From positions 62,001 to 126,000 of the forward strand of contig NZ_JALPVJ010000004.1 in NCBI RefSeq assembly GCF_023544445.1: a stretch of 64,000 nucleotides of DNA, in the 5' to 3' direction. The notes under the pieces are model-generated. The model was not told where the DNA came from. It did not search any database and saw only the letters and a list, made by a program, of their open reading frames with translations. Made by a program: the position numbers and the translations under genes. Position 1 is the first letter of the stretch; every line of letters begins with the position of its first letter. This document shows, piece after piece, positions 56,915 through 64,000 of this stretch. This stretch comes from Actinoplanes sp. M2I2 (GTDB taxonomy: Bacteria > Actinomycetota > Actinomycetes > Mycobacteriales > Micromonosporaceae).

Positions 56915-58690
56915 CTACTTGCCGTCGTTGACGCCGAGGGCCTGGAAGTCGACCTGGCCGAAGGTGTCGTGGATGTAGACGTTCGTCAGCCGCGGGTTGC
57001 GGTAGTTGAGCGCCTTGGCGGAGACCACGGGGAGGTAGTAAGCGCCCTCCATGATCTTCGTGTTGATCTGCTTGTAGAGCTCGGCGGCCTTGTCCGGGTC
57101 GGCCTCAAGGTTGGCCTGGTCGAACAGGTCGTCGATGGCCTTGTCCTTGATCTCCGGCAGGTTGTAGTTGCCGTTGGCCGGGATGAAGCGGCTGTCCGCC
57201 AGCGGCTGCATGTAGCCGGAGCCGGTCGGGTAGTCGGCCGCCCAGGCGGCCATGATGATCCCGTAGCCCTTCTTCTTCACGTTGTCCGGCGAGCCGGTGA
57301 TCGACGCCTGCTGCGCACCGTCGTACTGGTCGATCTTGGCGTTGATGCCGACAGCCTTCAGCGAAGCCTGCAGCGCCTCGGCCGCCTTGACCTCCTGCGC
57401 CCGGTTGTTGCGAGCGGTGATGGTCAGGTCGAAGCCGTTCGGCTTGCCACACGCGGTCAGGGCCTCCTTGGCCTTGTCGACCTGCGGCTTGCCCTGCTTG
57501 CGGTTGAACGGGTCGTAGTTCGGGTCCGAACCGGCGATGTTCCCGGGCAGCATGCTGGTGCCGATGTCGCCGGCGGCCAGCGGGCCACCGAAGGCCGCCT
57601 GCAGCGCGGTCGGGTCGGCGGCGTAGATCACGGCCTTGCGGCACTCGATGTTGTCCAGCGGCGCGACGGACGTGATGCCCGCGTACCGCAGGAAGCCGGA
57701 CACCGGGTTGTCGGCGTTCTTCTTCAGGTTCGGGTCGCTGAGCAGCTTGGTGCGGGCCGCGGCCTGCACGCCGACCTGACCGACGTCGAGGTCCGCGGTG
57801 CCGGCCAGCAGGCGGCTGTCGAGGTCGTCGGCGTTGGTGGTGATCGTCAGGTTGATCGCGTCCGGCAGCGCCTTGCGGATCGGGTCGGAGGCCGGGTCCC
57901 AGTTCGGGTTCCGCACCCACGACGCGCTCTTGCCGGGCTTGATCTCCTTGAACATGTACGGGCCGGACGCGGCCGGCTTCGAGCCGTACTGCGCGCCGGT
58001 GTCCCGCTTCTGCGGTACCGGGCCCGAGCCGGGCATGGCCAGCAGGTACAGGAAGTCACCGCTCGGCTTGGCCAGCTTGAAGGTGATGGTCTTGTCGTCC
58101 GGCGTCTGGACCGACTTCAGACCCAGCTTGTTGGGGTCGGTGTCCTTGTACGGGCCCTTGTAGTTCTGGCCCTGGTCGAGCACGCCGGGCAGGTAGACCG
58201 GGCCGCCGGACAGAACGTCGCTGGCCCACACCCGCTCGATGCCGTACTTGATGTCCTTCGACGTGATCGCGCTGCCGTCGTCGAACTTGATGCCGTCGCG
58301 CAGCTTGAACGTGTAGGTCAGCTTGTCGGCGCTGATCTCCGGCTCGGCCGTGGCCAGGTCGGGGACGAGCTTGAGGCCGTCCTTGCCCGGGGTGGCCGCG
58401 TAGTCGACCAGCTTGCGGGTGTAGAGACGGTTGAGGTTCCAGACGAACGCGTAGTAACCGCGAACCGGGTCCCACGAGTCGGCATCCTGCGACGACCAGA
58501 GGTTGAGGGTTCCGCCCTTGGTGGTGCTCGGGTTGACCACGCTCGTGATAGCGGCGTCGTAACCAGCCGCGCCCCCGGAGGAGCCATTGTTGTTGTTGTC
58601 ACTGTCCGAGCCCCCACCGCACGCGGCAGTGGTCAGCCCGAGCGCGACGGCGAGCCCAGCGGCCGCCATCACCCTTGTCTTGCTTGCCAC
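56915..58690 (-). CDS. Peptide ABC transporter substrate-binding lipoprotein (SBP family 5)
   Basis: The 591-residue extracellular protein captures the peptide-like substrate. It has a lipoprotein signal (VALGLTTAACGGG, lipid Cys ~24), an Asn/Gly/Ser linker, and family 5 motifs GGTLNLWSSQDADSWDP, LTYTFKLRDGIKFDDG with ITSKDIKYGIERVW, and a C-terminal DLFDQANLEADPDKAAELY. The GTG at 58690 is the first start. The substrate cannot be told from the sequence. It lies second in the operon, between the two permeases, 71 bp after dppC. Confidence 0.93.
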   Translation of the reverse strand: MASKTRVMAAAGLAVALGLTTAACGGGSDSDNNNNGSSGGAAGYDAAITSVVNPSTTKGGTLNLWSSQDADSWDPVRGYYAFVWNLNRLYTRKLVDYAATPGKDGLKLVPDLATAEPEISADKLTYTFKLRDGIKFDDGSAITSKDIKYGIERVWASDVLSGGPVYLPGVLDQGQNYKGPYKDTDPNKLGLKSVQTPDDKTITFKLAKPSGDFLYLLAMPGSGPVPQKRDTGAQYGSKPAASGPYMFKEIKPGKSASWVRNPNWDPASDPIRKALPDAINLTITTNADDLDSRLLAGTADLDVGQVGVQAAARTKLLSDPNLKKNADNPVSGFLRYAGITSVAPLDNIECRKAVIYAADPTALQAAFGGPLAAGDIGTSMLPGNIAGSDPNYDPFNRKQGKPQVDKAKEALTACGKPNGFDLTITARNNRAQEVKAAEALQASLKAVGINAKIDQYDGAQQASITGSPDNVKKKGYGIIMAAWAADYPTGSGYMQPLADSRFIPANGNYNLPEIKDKAIDDLFDQANLEADPDKAAELYKQINTKIMEGAYYLPVVSAKALNYRNPRLTNVYIHDTFGQVDFQALGVNDGK

Positions 58691-58761
58691 CTGTTCTCCT
58701 ACCTCTCGAACAGCGAACCCGGCCGGTCCGCGGGAAATGCGGTGGTAACGGCCCTGCCGGC

Positions 58762-59763
58762 TCAGCGAGCCTTCGGGTCGAGCGCGTCGCGCAGGCCATC
58801 ACCGAAGAGGTTGAAGGCCAGCACCGTAATGAAGATCATTCCGCCCGGAATGATCATGTACATGGGATCGATCGAGTAGAAGGTCACCGCGTCCGACAAC
58901 ATGCCACCCCAGGACGGGTTCGGCGGCGGGATGCCGACGCCGAGGAAGCTCAACGCGGCCTCGGTGAGGATGTTGGTCGGGATGATCAGCGTCGCGTAGA
59001 CGAGGATCGGGGCGGCCAGGTTGGGCAGCAGTTCCTTGAACAGGATGCGGCCGGAGCGGGCACCCATGCTGCGCGAGGCCTCGACGAACTCCCGCTCCCG
59101 GAGCGACAGTGTCTGGCCTCGGACGATGCGGCCGATGTAGGGCCAGCCGAAGAAGCCGATGACCCCGACGAGGACGAACACGCGCGACCAGCGGTCACCG
59201 AGACCCAGGAACGAGTCGGGCAGCACCGAGACGAGCGCGATCGCGAACAGCAGCTGCGGGAACGCGAGCAGGAAGTCCATGATCCGGCTGATCACCGTGT
59301 CGACCCAGCCACCGAGGAAGCCGGCGGCCAGACCGAAGATCGTGCCGATGATCGTGGACACGAACGCCGAGAGGAACGCGACCGACAGCGAGGTCTGCGC
59401 GCCGAACAGGATCCGGCTGAAGATGTCCCGGCCGGAGGTCGGCTCCACGCCCAGCAGGAACTCGCGGCTGATGCCGCCGAGCTTGCCGATGGGGGTGCTG
59501 AAAGTGGGGTCGATCTGATCGATGTGGTACTCGTCGATCGGGTGGCCGAACCACTTGCTGAGCACCGGGGCCAGGATGGCGACGACGATCAGGAAGATGA
59601 CAACGATGCCACCGGCGATCGCCACCTTGTCCCTCTTGAGCCGACGCCAGGCGATCTGCTTGAGCGATCGACCTGTGATCGCCTTATCGCCACGATCGTC
59701 GGCCGCGTCGGCAGTAGGCGCCGTCGTCTCATCCGCGATCGACGCCTCTGGGCCTAGCGACAT
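58762..59763 (-). CDS. Peptide ABC transporter permease (DppC/OppC type)
   Basis: The 333-residue product has a ~45-residue acidic cytosolic N-terminus, helix IAGGIVVIFLIVVAILAPVL, the OppC_N segment (PIGKLGGISREFLLGVEPTSGRD, in parts), five further helices, and the EAA loop FVEASRSMGARSGRILFKEL. It is the first gene of the operon dppC-SBP-dppB-dppD-dppF. This differs from the usual order with the binding protein first. A 411-bp spacer separates it from recR. Confidence 0.93.
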   Translation of the reverse strand: MSLGPEASIADETTAPTADAADDRGDKAITGRSLKQIAWRRLKRDKVAIAGGIVVIFLIVVAILAPVLSKWFGHPIDEYHIDQIDPTFSTPIGKLGGISREFLLGVEPTSGRDIFSRILFGAQTSLSVAFLSAFVSTIIGTIFGLAAGFLGGWVDTVISRIMDFLLAFPQLLFAIALVSVLPDSFLGLGDRWSRVFVLVGVIGFFGWPYIGRIVRGQTLSLREREFVEASRSMGARSGRILFKELLPNLAAPILVYATLIIPTNILTEAALSFLGVGIPPPNPSWGGMLSDAVTFYSIDPMYMIIPGGMIFITVLAFNLFGDGLRDALDPKAR

Positions 59764-60174
59764 CTACGCGCCGGTCCTCTCCCGGGGGCCGGACGTGCAT
59801 GAGTCCACGGCCACCGGAGTGCAGGGTTCGGCGAAGAACCCGCGAGACCGGAGGGCGATGGCCCACGCAGCGAACGGCAACCGATCGGTTATCGCATGCC
59901 TCGAGTGCCGACCCTCGTCGCGTAACGGCCAGATCAGACCCACGCCACGAGGGCACTCGACGGCGGGTGTGCCGCCATCGGAAGGAACACTCACCTAATG
60001 CGGGGCTTCAGGTCAAGTTCACCGACCGCACACGTCCGGTTCCGTGTCCCCGCCGTGATGTGACCGTGACCTGCGGCTCCGACCAAACGGAAACTACCGC
60101 GTAGATCCCCTGCAAGCAGCGATTCCGGGCCAAAATGCTATCGCCTTGTGACCATACAATCACCCTGCGTGCGC
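59764..60174. other. Spacer between recR and the peptide transporter operon
   Basis: No gene is convincing in these 411 bp. On the minus strand TTGACC lies near 60016 and must belong to the control region of the transporter operon, but a well-spaced -10 is not clear. Part of the region (about 60100-60165) is less GC-rich (AAAATGCTATC, CATACAATC). Small frames here lack ribosome binding sites. Confidence 0.5.
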
Positions 60175-60768
60175 CTAGACTGCCCGGCGCCCCTCGAAGG
60201 CACGACCGAGAGTGATCTCATCGGCATACTCAAGGTCACCACCCACCGGCAGACCACTCGCCAGCCGCGTGACGGCGATGCCCATCGGCTTGATCATCAG
60301 GGCGAGGTACGTGGCGGTGGCCTCACCCTCGGTGTTCGGGTCTGTGGCGAGGATCAACTCTTTGACCTCGCCGGTGCCGAGCCGCATCAGCAGCTCGCGG
60401 ATGCGCAGATTGTCGGGACCGATGCCCTCGAGCGGGTTGATGGCCCCGCCCAGCACGTGGTAGCGGCCCCGGAACTCCCCGGTCCGCTCGATCGCCACGA
60501 CGTCCTTGGGTTCCTCGACGACGCAGAGCACCTCGTTGGTGCGGCGGGTGTCCCGGCAGATCCGGCACTGCTCCGACTCGGCCACGTTGAAGCAGGTGGT
60601 GCAGAACCGCACCAGCTCCTTCACCTTGCGCAGCGCGGTGGACAACCGGTTGACGTCCGCCGGGTCCGCGGACAGGACGTAGAAGGCGATCCGCTGGGCG
60701 CTTTTCGGGCCGACGCCCGGCAGCCGCCCCAGCTCGTCGATCAGGTCCTGGATGGCGCCTTCGTACAC
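60175..60768 (-). CDS. recR: Recombination protein RecR
   Basis: RecR works with RecF and RecO to load RecA at gapped DNA. The 197-residue product has the helix-hairpin-helix [18 protein letters not shown], a four-Cys zinc finger (Cys56, 59, 68, 71) and a Toprim domain ([29 protein letters not shown]). Length is standard. The GTG at 60768 is 4 bp after the ybaB stop, within the dnaX-ybaB-recR operon. Confidence 0.97.
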   Translation of the reverse strand: MYEGAIQDLIDELGRLPGVGPKSAQRIAFYVLSADPADVNRLSTALRKVKELVRFCTTCFNVAESEQCRICRDTRRTNEVLCVVEEPKDVVAIERTGEFRGRYHVLGGAINPLEGIGPDNLRIRELLMRLGTGEVKELILATDPNTEGEATATYLALMIKPMGIAVTRLASGLPVGGDLEYADEITLGRAFEGRRAV

Positions 60769-60772
60769 GCGA

Positions 60773-61096
60773 TCAGAACCCCGGCAGGCTCAGGCCACCG
60801 GTGGCCGGCCCCATCTTTTCCTCGGTGAGCTCGCGCTGCGCCTCGGCGGCGTTGTGGATCGCGGCGAGCACGAGGTCTTCCAGCGTCTCCACGTCGTCGG
60901 CGTCGACGGCCTTGGGGTCGATCCGCACCGACTTGTACTCACCCAGACCCGTCACGACGACAGTCACCAGCCCACCGCCCGCGGTGCCGGTCAGCTCGGC
61001 CGCGGCCAGCTCAGCCTGCGCCTCCGCGACCTGCTGCTGCATCTTCTGCGCCTGCTTCATGATCTCCTGCATGTTCGGCTGTCCGCCCGGGCGCAT
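60773..61096 (-). CDS. YbaB/EbfC family nucleoid-associated protein
   Basis: This 107-residue small DNA-binding protein forms tweezer-like dimers. It has the coiled helix [34 protein letters not shown] and [17 protein letters not shown]. The ATG at 61096 has GAGGAG about 8 nt upstream; an ATG at 61111 is a weaker alternative. recR follows by 4 bp. Between it and dnaX lies a repeat array, unusual inside this normally compact operon. A TACGCT box near 61183-61188 may give it its own promoter. Confidence 0.94.
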   Translation of the reverse strand: MRPGGQPNMQEIMKQAQKMQQQVAEAQAELAAAELTGTAGGGLVTVVVTGLGEYKSVRIDPKAVDADDVETLEDLVLAAIHNAAEAQRELTEEKMGPATGGLSLPGF

Positions 61097-61686
61097 GGCA
61101 CCGCTCCTCATATCCGCTTCGAAGTCCTGAACAACGCTGAAGCCCGTCGATGACCACCACCGGGCGAACGCGACCGCCGCCCAGCGTAGCCGCCACCCGC
61201 ACAGACGACACCACAAGCCACTCCCGACACCCTCACCCCCGCAGCCGCGTCACCCCTCAGCTCACAGCCCTGCCACCGACGACCCCGACGCCGTGGCGGC
61301 CGAACCGCCGCGCCGGCTGATCGCACCGCGTAGGGGTGCCTGCTTTCCTGTCGTCACAGGCAACCGCGGCCAGCCCAGAGCCTCGACACGTGCGCCGCCC
61401 CGCCCAAAGCCCCGTCAGGCCGTGCGCGGCCACGCCCAAAGCCCCGCTAAACCGTGTGCGGCCCCACCCAAAGCCCCGCCAGGCCGTGCGCGACCACGCC
61501 CAAAGCCCCGCCAGGCCGTGCGCGGCCACGCCCAGAACCCCGGCAGGCCGTGCGCGGCCACGCCCAGAACCTCGGTAAGCCGTGCGCGGCCCAACCCAGA
61601 ACCCCGCCAGGCCGTGCGCGGCCCCGCACAGGGCCCTGGGTGAGCCGTGCACTGCGCCGATCAGGAGGCTGCGATCGGGTCCGTCG
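61097..61686. other. Long spacer between dnaX and ybaB, mostly repeats
   Basis: This 590-bp region contains no credible gene. Positions 61409-61664 are a 32-bp tandem array, with weaker related sequence to about 61345. The part nearest ybaB (61097-61250) carries its ribosome binding site and a candidate -10 (TACGCT on the minus strand, 61183-61188). Open frames across the array only translate repeats. Confidence 0.75.
61409..61664. repeat. 32-bp tandem array, eight units, each with a small hairpin
   Basis: Units begin at 61409, 61441, 61473, 61505, 61537, 61569, 61601 and 61633, exactly 32 bp apart. The consensus starts GCCCCGCCAGGCCGTGCGCG and ends GCCACGCCCAAA. GGCCG-TGCG-CGGCC within each unit can fold into a 5-bp hairpin. 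There are no spacers between units, so it is a minisatellite and not a CRISPR. The period is not a multiple of three, so it is not coding. Confidence 0.93.
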
Positions 61687-64000
61687 TCAGCTCTCGCCGA
61701 TCTTCTCGGCGCCGAAGGCCTCCTGCAGCAGCCGCATCGCCAGCTGCTCACTGCTCTCGCGCGCGGTCTTCTCGTCGATCACGTCGTCCAGCGGCTCGTC
61801 ACCCGGGTCGAAGCCCTCGAACTTCGCCCCTGACGGCGGCCCGTCGAACTCCGGGTCATAGGGCGCCTCCTCGGTGGGCGAACCATCGGCCCAAGCCTCG
61901 TTCGCCGGCTTGGCCCCCGGCCGAGCCCCCGAAGGACCACGCGCCCCCGCAGCGGCCGCCCGCGCCGCGGCCAGACCACTCCCCGGCCCGACGTTGCGTC
62001 CGGCACCCGCCATACCCCCGCCGGCCTGGCCACCGCCGCCCGCCGATCCAGCGGCTCCCCGCGCCGCACCGGCCGCCCGGGCAGCGTTGACTCCCGCCCG
62101 AGCCGCCGCGGCTCCCGCCCCCACAGCACCGGACCCACCCGAGCCCGCATCACCTGATCCCGCAGCGCCGGCCCCGCCTCCGGATCCACCCGACCCGGCA
62201 CCAGCCGACCCCACAGCACCGATCCCGACGCCGGCTGCACCCGAGCCGGAGCCATCAGGCCCAACTCTCGCGGCGTCGACGGTCGGGGTCTGGCCGGAGG
62301 CGGTAGCGCCGCTACTTCCGCCCTGCTGATTCCAGCCGCCGGCCGCGTCAACGTTCGCCGAGCCTCCGCTCGCGGCGGCAGAGCGCCCCTCGACACCGCT
62401 TTCCCAGCCCGAGGCGCCGCCGACCTGACCCTCGCCGCCGACGTCACGGCTCGGTGCGGCACTCACCGCGGAATCGTCCGGCCGTTGACCGGCCGCGCCG
62501 ACACCGCTGGTGGCATCGACGGAGACGCCGGCGCCCCTGACCGCATTGTCCGCCTGCGGGTCGGCGCCGCTCAGAGCCGCGCTGCCGCCGGGAGCCGACC
62601 CATCAACGGCTTGGCCCATGCCGTCTCGGTGCTCCGACCGAGCAGGCAGGCTCGCACGGTCGGCTCCAGCCTGCGGGCTCGCCTGGCCGGACGCGGCCGA
62701 CGAGCCGGACTGATCCCGCGCGGCTGACAAGCCGGACTGATCCCGCGCAGCCGACGAGCCGGACTGATCCCGCTCGGCCGACAAGCCGGACTGGCTCTGC
62801 CCGGCCGGCGAACCGGACGGATTCCGCGCAGCCGACGAGCCGGACTGGCTCTGCCCGGCCGGCGAACCGGACGGATTTCGCGCGGCTGACGAGCCGGACT
62901 GGTCCGAGCCGGCCGACGAGCCCAGCTGGTCAGACCCGGCCGGCGAGCCGGACTGGTCAGACTGGGCCGGGCTCGACGGGATCGCGCGCACCTCGGGCCA
63001 GTCTTCGTCGTCGTCCTCGGCCGCCGCCGGCGAGGCGGTGGCAAGGCCGCCCGGTCGAACCGGCTCCGGCCACTCGTCGTCGCTGCCGGAGGACGGAGCC
63101 TCAGGCTGACGTCGTTGAGTGTGCGGAGCTCGTCCGGCCGCCGCGGGTTGAGCCGCCTGCTGCGCCGCGCCGGAGGGCGCCGCACCGGAAGGATCGACGC
63201 CCGACGGAGCAGTAGCAGCCCGGGCCGAAGCTGGGCGCTGCCCACCCGAGTCGGGCCGCTGGCCGGGCGCGGCCTGATTACGGCCTCGTCCGCCACCCCC
63301 GGGCGCGGAGCCGTAAGGCGTCGCCCCCGCGGCTCCCGCGACCTCACAGCGAACCTGCCACTGACCACCGAGCACTTCGTAGAGCGCGTTGACGATGAGC
63401 GCCGCCCCTTGAGTGATCCCCTGCGCGTGCCGCGGCGACGGCACGGTCAGAACCACCGTCTCGCCGTCCAGCTCGCGCACAGTGGCGTCGGCAGCCATCG
63501 CCCGCAGCACCACGCCGCGAGGCTGCTTCCTGACCTCGGCCAGCACCTCCGGCCACACCTGCCGAATGGCCTGCGCCGTCAACTGCCCCGGCCCAGCCGC
63601 AACAGCCTCGACCGCCGCGGCGCCCGGCTCCTCAGGCGCATCCGGCAACACCCCGGCCGGCTCACCCCGCCGCCCAGGCGAAGCCCCCGACGGCCCACCC
63701 CGCCCCGCAGGCGCGGCATCGAGCCCGGCCTGACTCTCCGCTCCGGCGCGGCTCTCGGACTCGGCGTGGCTCTCAGACCCGGCGCCCACAAGAGCGGCAC
63801 CAGAACCAGCGCCGCCCTGAGACGCAGCACCAGACTCGTCCGGGTGCGCCGGAGCAGCTTCGGCGTCGGTAGCGTCGGCGGCAGGTTCGAGCCGGCGTGC
63901 CGTTTGAGCGTCGACAACCGGCTCGGCACGTGGCGTCAGCGCCTCGTCGTCGGCAGGACGGCTTGGCGTCTGTGCGCTGGACACGTCAGCAGCAGTCGAC
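61687..64000 (-). CDS. dnaX: DNA polymerase III gamma/tau subunit, C-terminal part (cut by window edge)
   Basis: Only the C-terminal ~770 residues are visible; the frame stays open to the window edge, so the AAA+ clamp-loader domain lies outside. A conserved segment (VWPEVLAEVRKQPRGVVLRA, ALIVNALYEVLGGQWQVRC, in window residues ~135-215) is the tau/gamma domain III-IV region of actinobacterial DnaX. It is followed by a very long Ser/Ala/Gly/Gln-rich low-complexity tail and a conserved acidic end (DEPLDDVIDEKTARESSEQL, MRLLQEAFGAEKI). The tail is far longer than usual. ybaB and recR follow on the same strand. Confidence 0.9.
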   Translation of the reverse strand, partial: STAADVSSAQTPSRPADDEALTPRAEPVVDAQTARRLEPAADATDAEAAPAHPDESGAASQGGAGSGAALVGAGSESHAESESRAGAESQAGLDAAPAGRGGPSGASPGRRGEPAGVLPDAPEEPGAAAVEAVAAGPGQLTAQAIRQVWPEVLAEVRKQPRGVVLRAMAADATVRELDGETVVLTVPSPRHAQGITQGAALIVNALYEVLGGQWQVRCEVAGAAGATPYGSAPGGGGRGRNQAAPGQRPDSGGQRPASARAATAPSGVDPSGAAPSGAAQQAAQPAAAGRAPHTQRRQPEAPSSGSDDEWPEPVRPGGLATASPAAAEDDDEDWPEVRAIPSSPAQSDQSGSPAGSDQLGSSAGSDQSGSSAARNPSGSPAGQSQSGSSAARNPSGSPAGQSQSGLSAERDQSGSSAARDQSGLSAARDQSGSSAASGQASPQAGADRASLPARSEHRDGMGQAVDGSAPGGSAALSGADPQADNAVRGAGVSVDATSGVGAAGQRPDDSAVSAAPSRDVGGEGQVGGASGWESGVEGRSAAASGGSANVDAAGGWNQQGGSSGATASGQTPTVDAARVGPDGSGSGAAGVGIGAVGSAGAGSGGSGGGAGAAGSGDAGSGGSGAVGAGAAAARAGVNAARAAGAARGAAGSAGGGGQAGGGMAGAGRNVGPGSGLAAARAAAAGARGPSGARPGAKPANEAWADGSPTEEAPYDPEFDGPPSGAKFEGFDPGDEPLDDVIDEKTARESSEQLAMRLLQEAFGAEKIGES
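62699..62975. repeat. About 30-bp in-frame repeats in the dnaX tail
   Basis: GAGCCGGACTG-type units recur about every 30 bp, with internal alternation of GATCCCGC and GGCTCTGCC. They encode roughly ten-residue repeats such as ARDQSGSSA and GQSQSGSSA. Copies are close at the DNA level, which shows expansion by slippage within a coding region. Confidence 0.85.

Noticed and set aside
61409..61664. Possible CRISPR array (regular 32-bp repeats)
   Set aside because: The units are directly contiguous with no unique spacers between them, and no cas genes are present.

Overview
This 64 kb window is chromosomal DNA of a very high-GC actinobacterium. The family content (MarP, WhiB4-type regulator, PASTA-containing PonA2-type PBP, paired ArsA/Get3-like ATPases, type VII secretion parts, long low-complexity DnaX tail, many GTG starts) and the gene order suggest Micromonosporaceae, probably Actinoplanes or a close relative. 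This placement is inference; no rRNA gene is present to confirm it.

The backbone is a string of conserved actinobacterial blocks which, from memory of the Mycobacterium tuberculosis map, run in the same order as Rv3624c to Rv3721c: hpt-tilS-zincin-dacB-ppa (1-5.2 kb); marP-NUDIX-tlpA-nth (12.7-16.4 kb); crp (17.8 kb); MBL hydrolase-ridA-DUF4177-arsA1-arsA2-whiB4-ponA2 (26.7-34.6 kb); metallophosphoesterase (42.9 kb); asd-lysC-leuA (45.6-50.9 kb); recR-ybaB-dnaX (60.2 kb to the edge). hpt (left) and dnaX (right) are cut by the window.

Lineage-specific material sits between these blocks: a minimal type VII secretion group eccD/eccC/mycP (5.3-12.4 kb); a CapA-like protein; a two-gene acyl-CoA-carboxylase-like pair with substituted catalytic motifs, followed convergently by a Ser/Thr kinase and a zinc-ribbon/adenylate-cyclase/ATPase/TPR protein (18.7-26.7 kb); an oxidoreductase plus repeat protein; a PadR-controlled membrane protein; pyrE; a FIST sensor coupled to a GAF-GAF-GGDEF-EAL protein (37.8-41.1 kb); tRNA-Pro(CGG) followed by a NADAR-domain gene (43.8-45.2 kb); a secreted HNH nuclease-like lipoprotein with a coupled partner; an RTX-like repeat protein; and a complete peptide ABC transporter (53.7-59.8 kb).

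How the genes work together: cAMP signalling is suggested by the adenylate-cyclase-like protein lying about 5 kb from crp. Redox and envelope functions cluster in the middle (MarP, TlpA, Nth, WhiB4, PonA2, DacB). Aspartate-family synthesis (lysC-asd) is divergent from leuA, which has a leader peptide with three consecutive CTT leucine codons. 

Two sequence-level themes recur. First, at least thirteen genes carry a TANNNT box only 6-8 nt before the start codon, the signature of leaderless transcripts. Second, short tandem duplications (30-54 bp) repeatedly occur in the spacers just after stop codons, the largest being an eight-unit 32-bp array between dnaX and ybaB.
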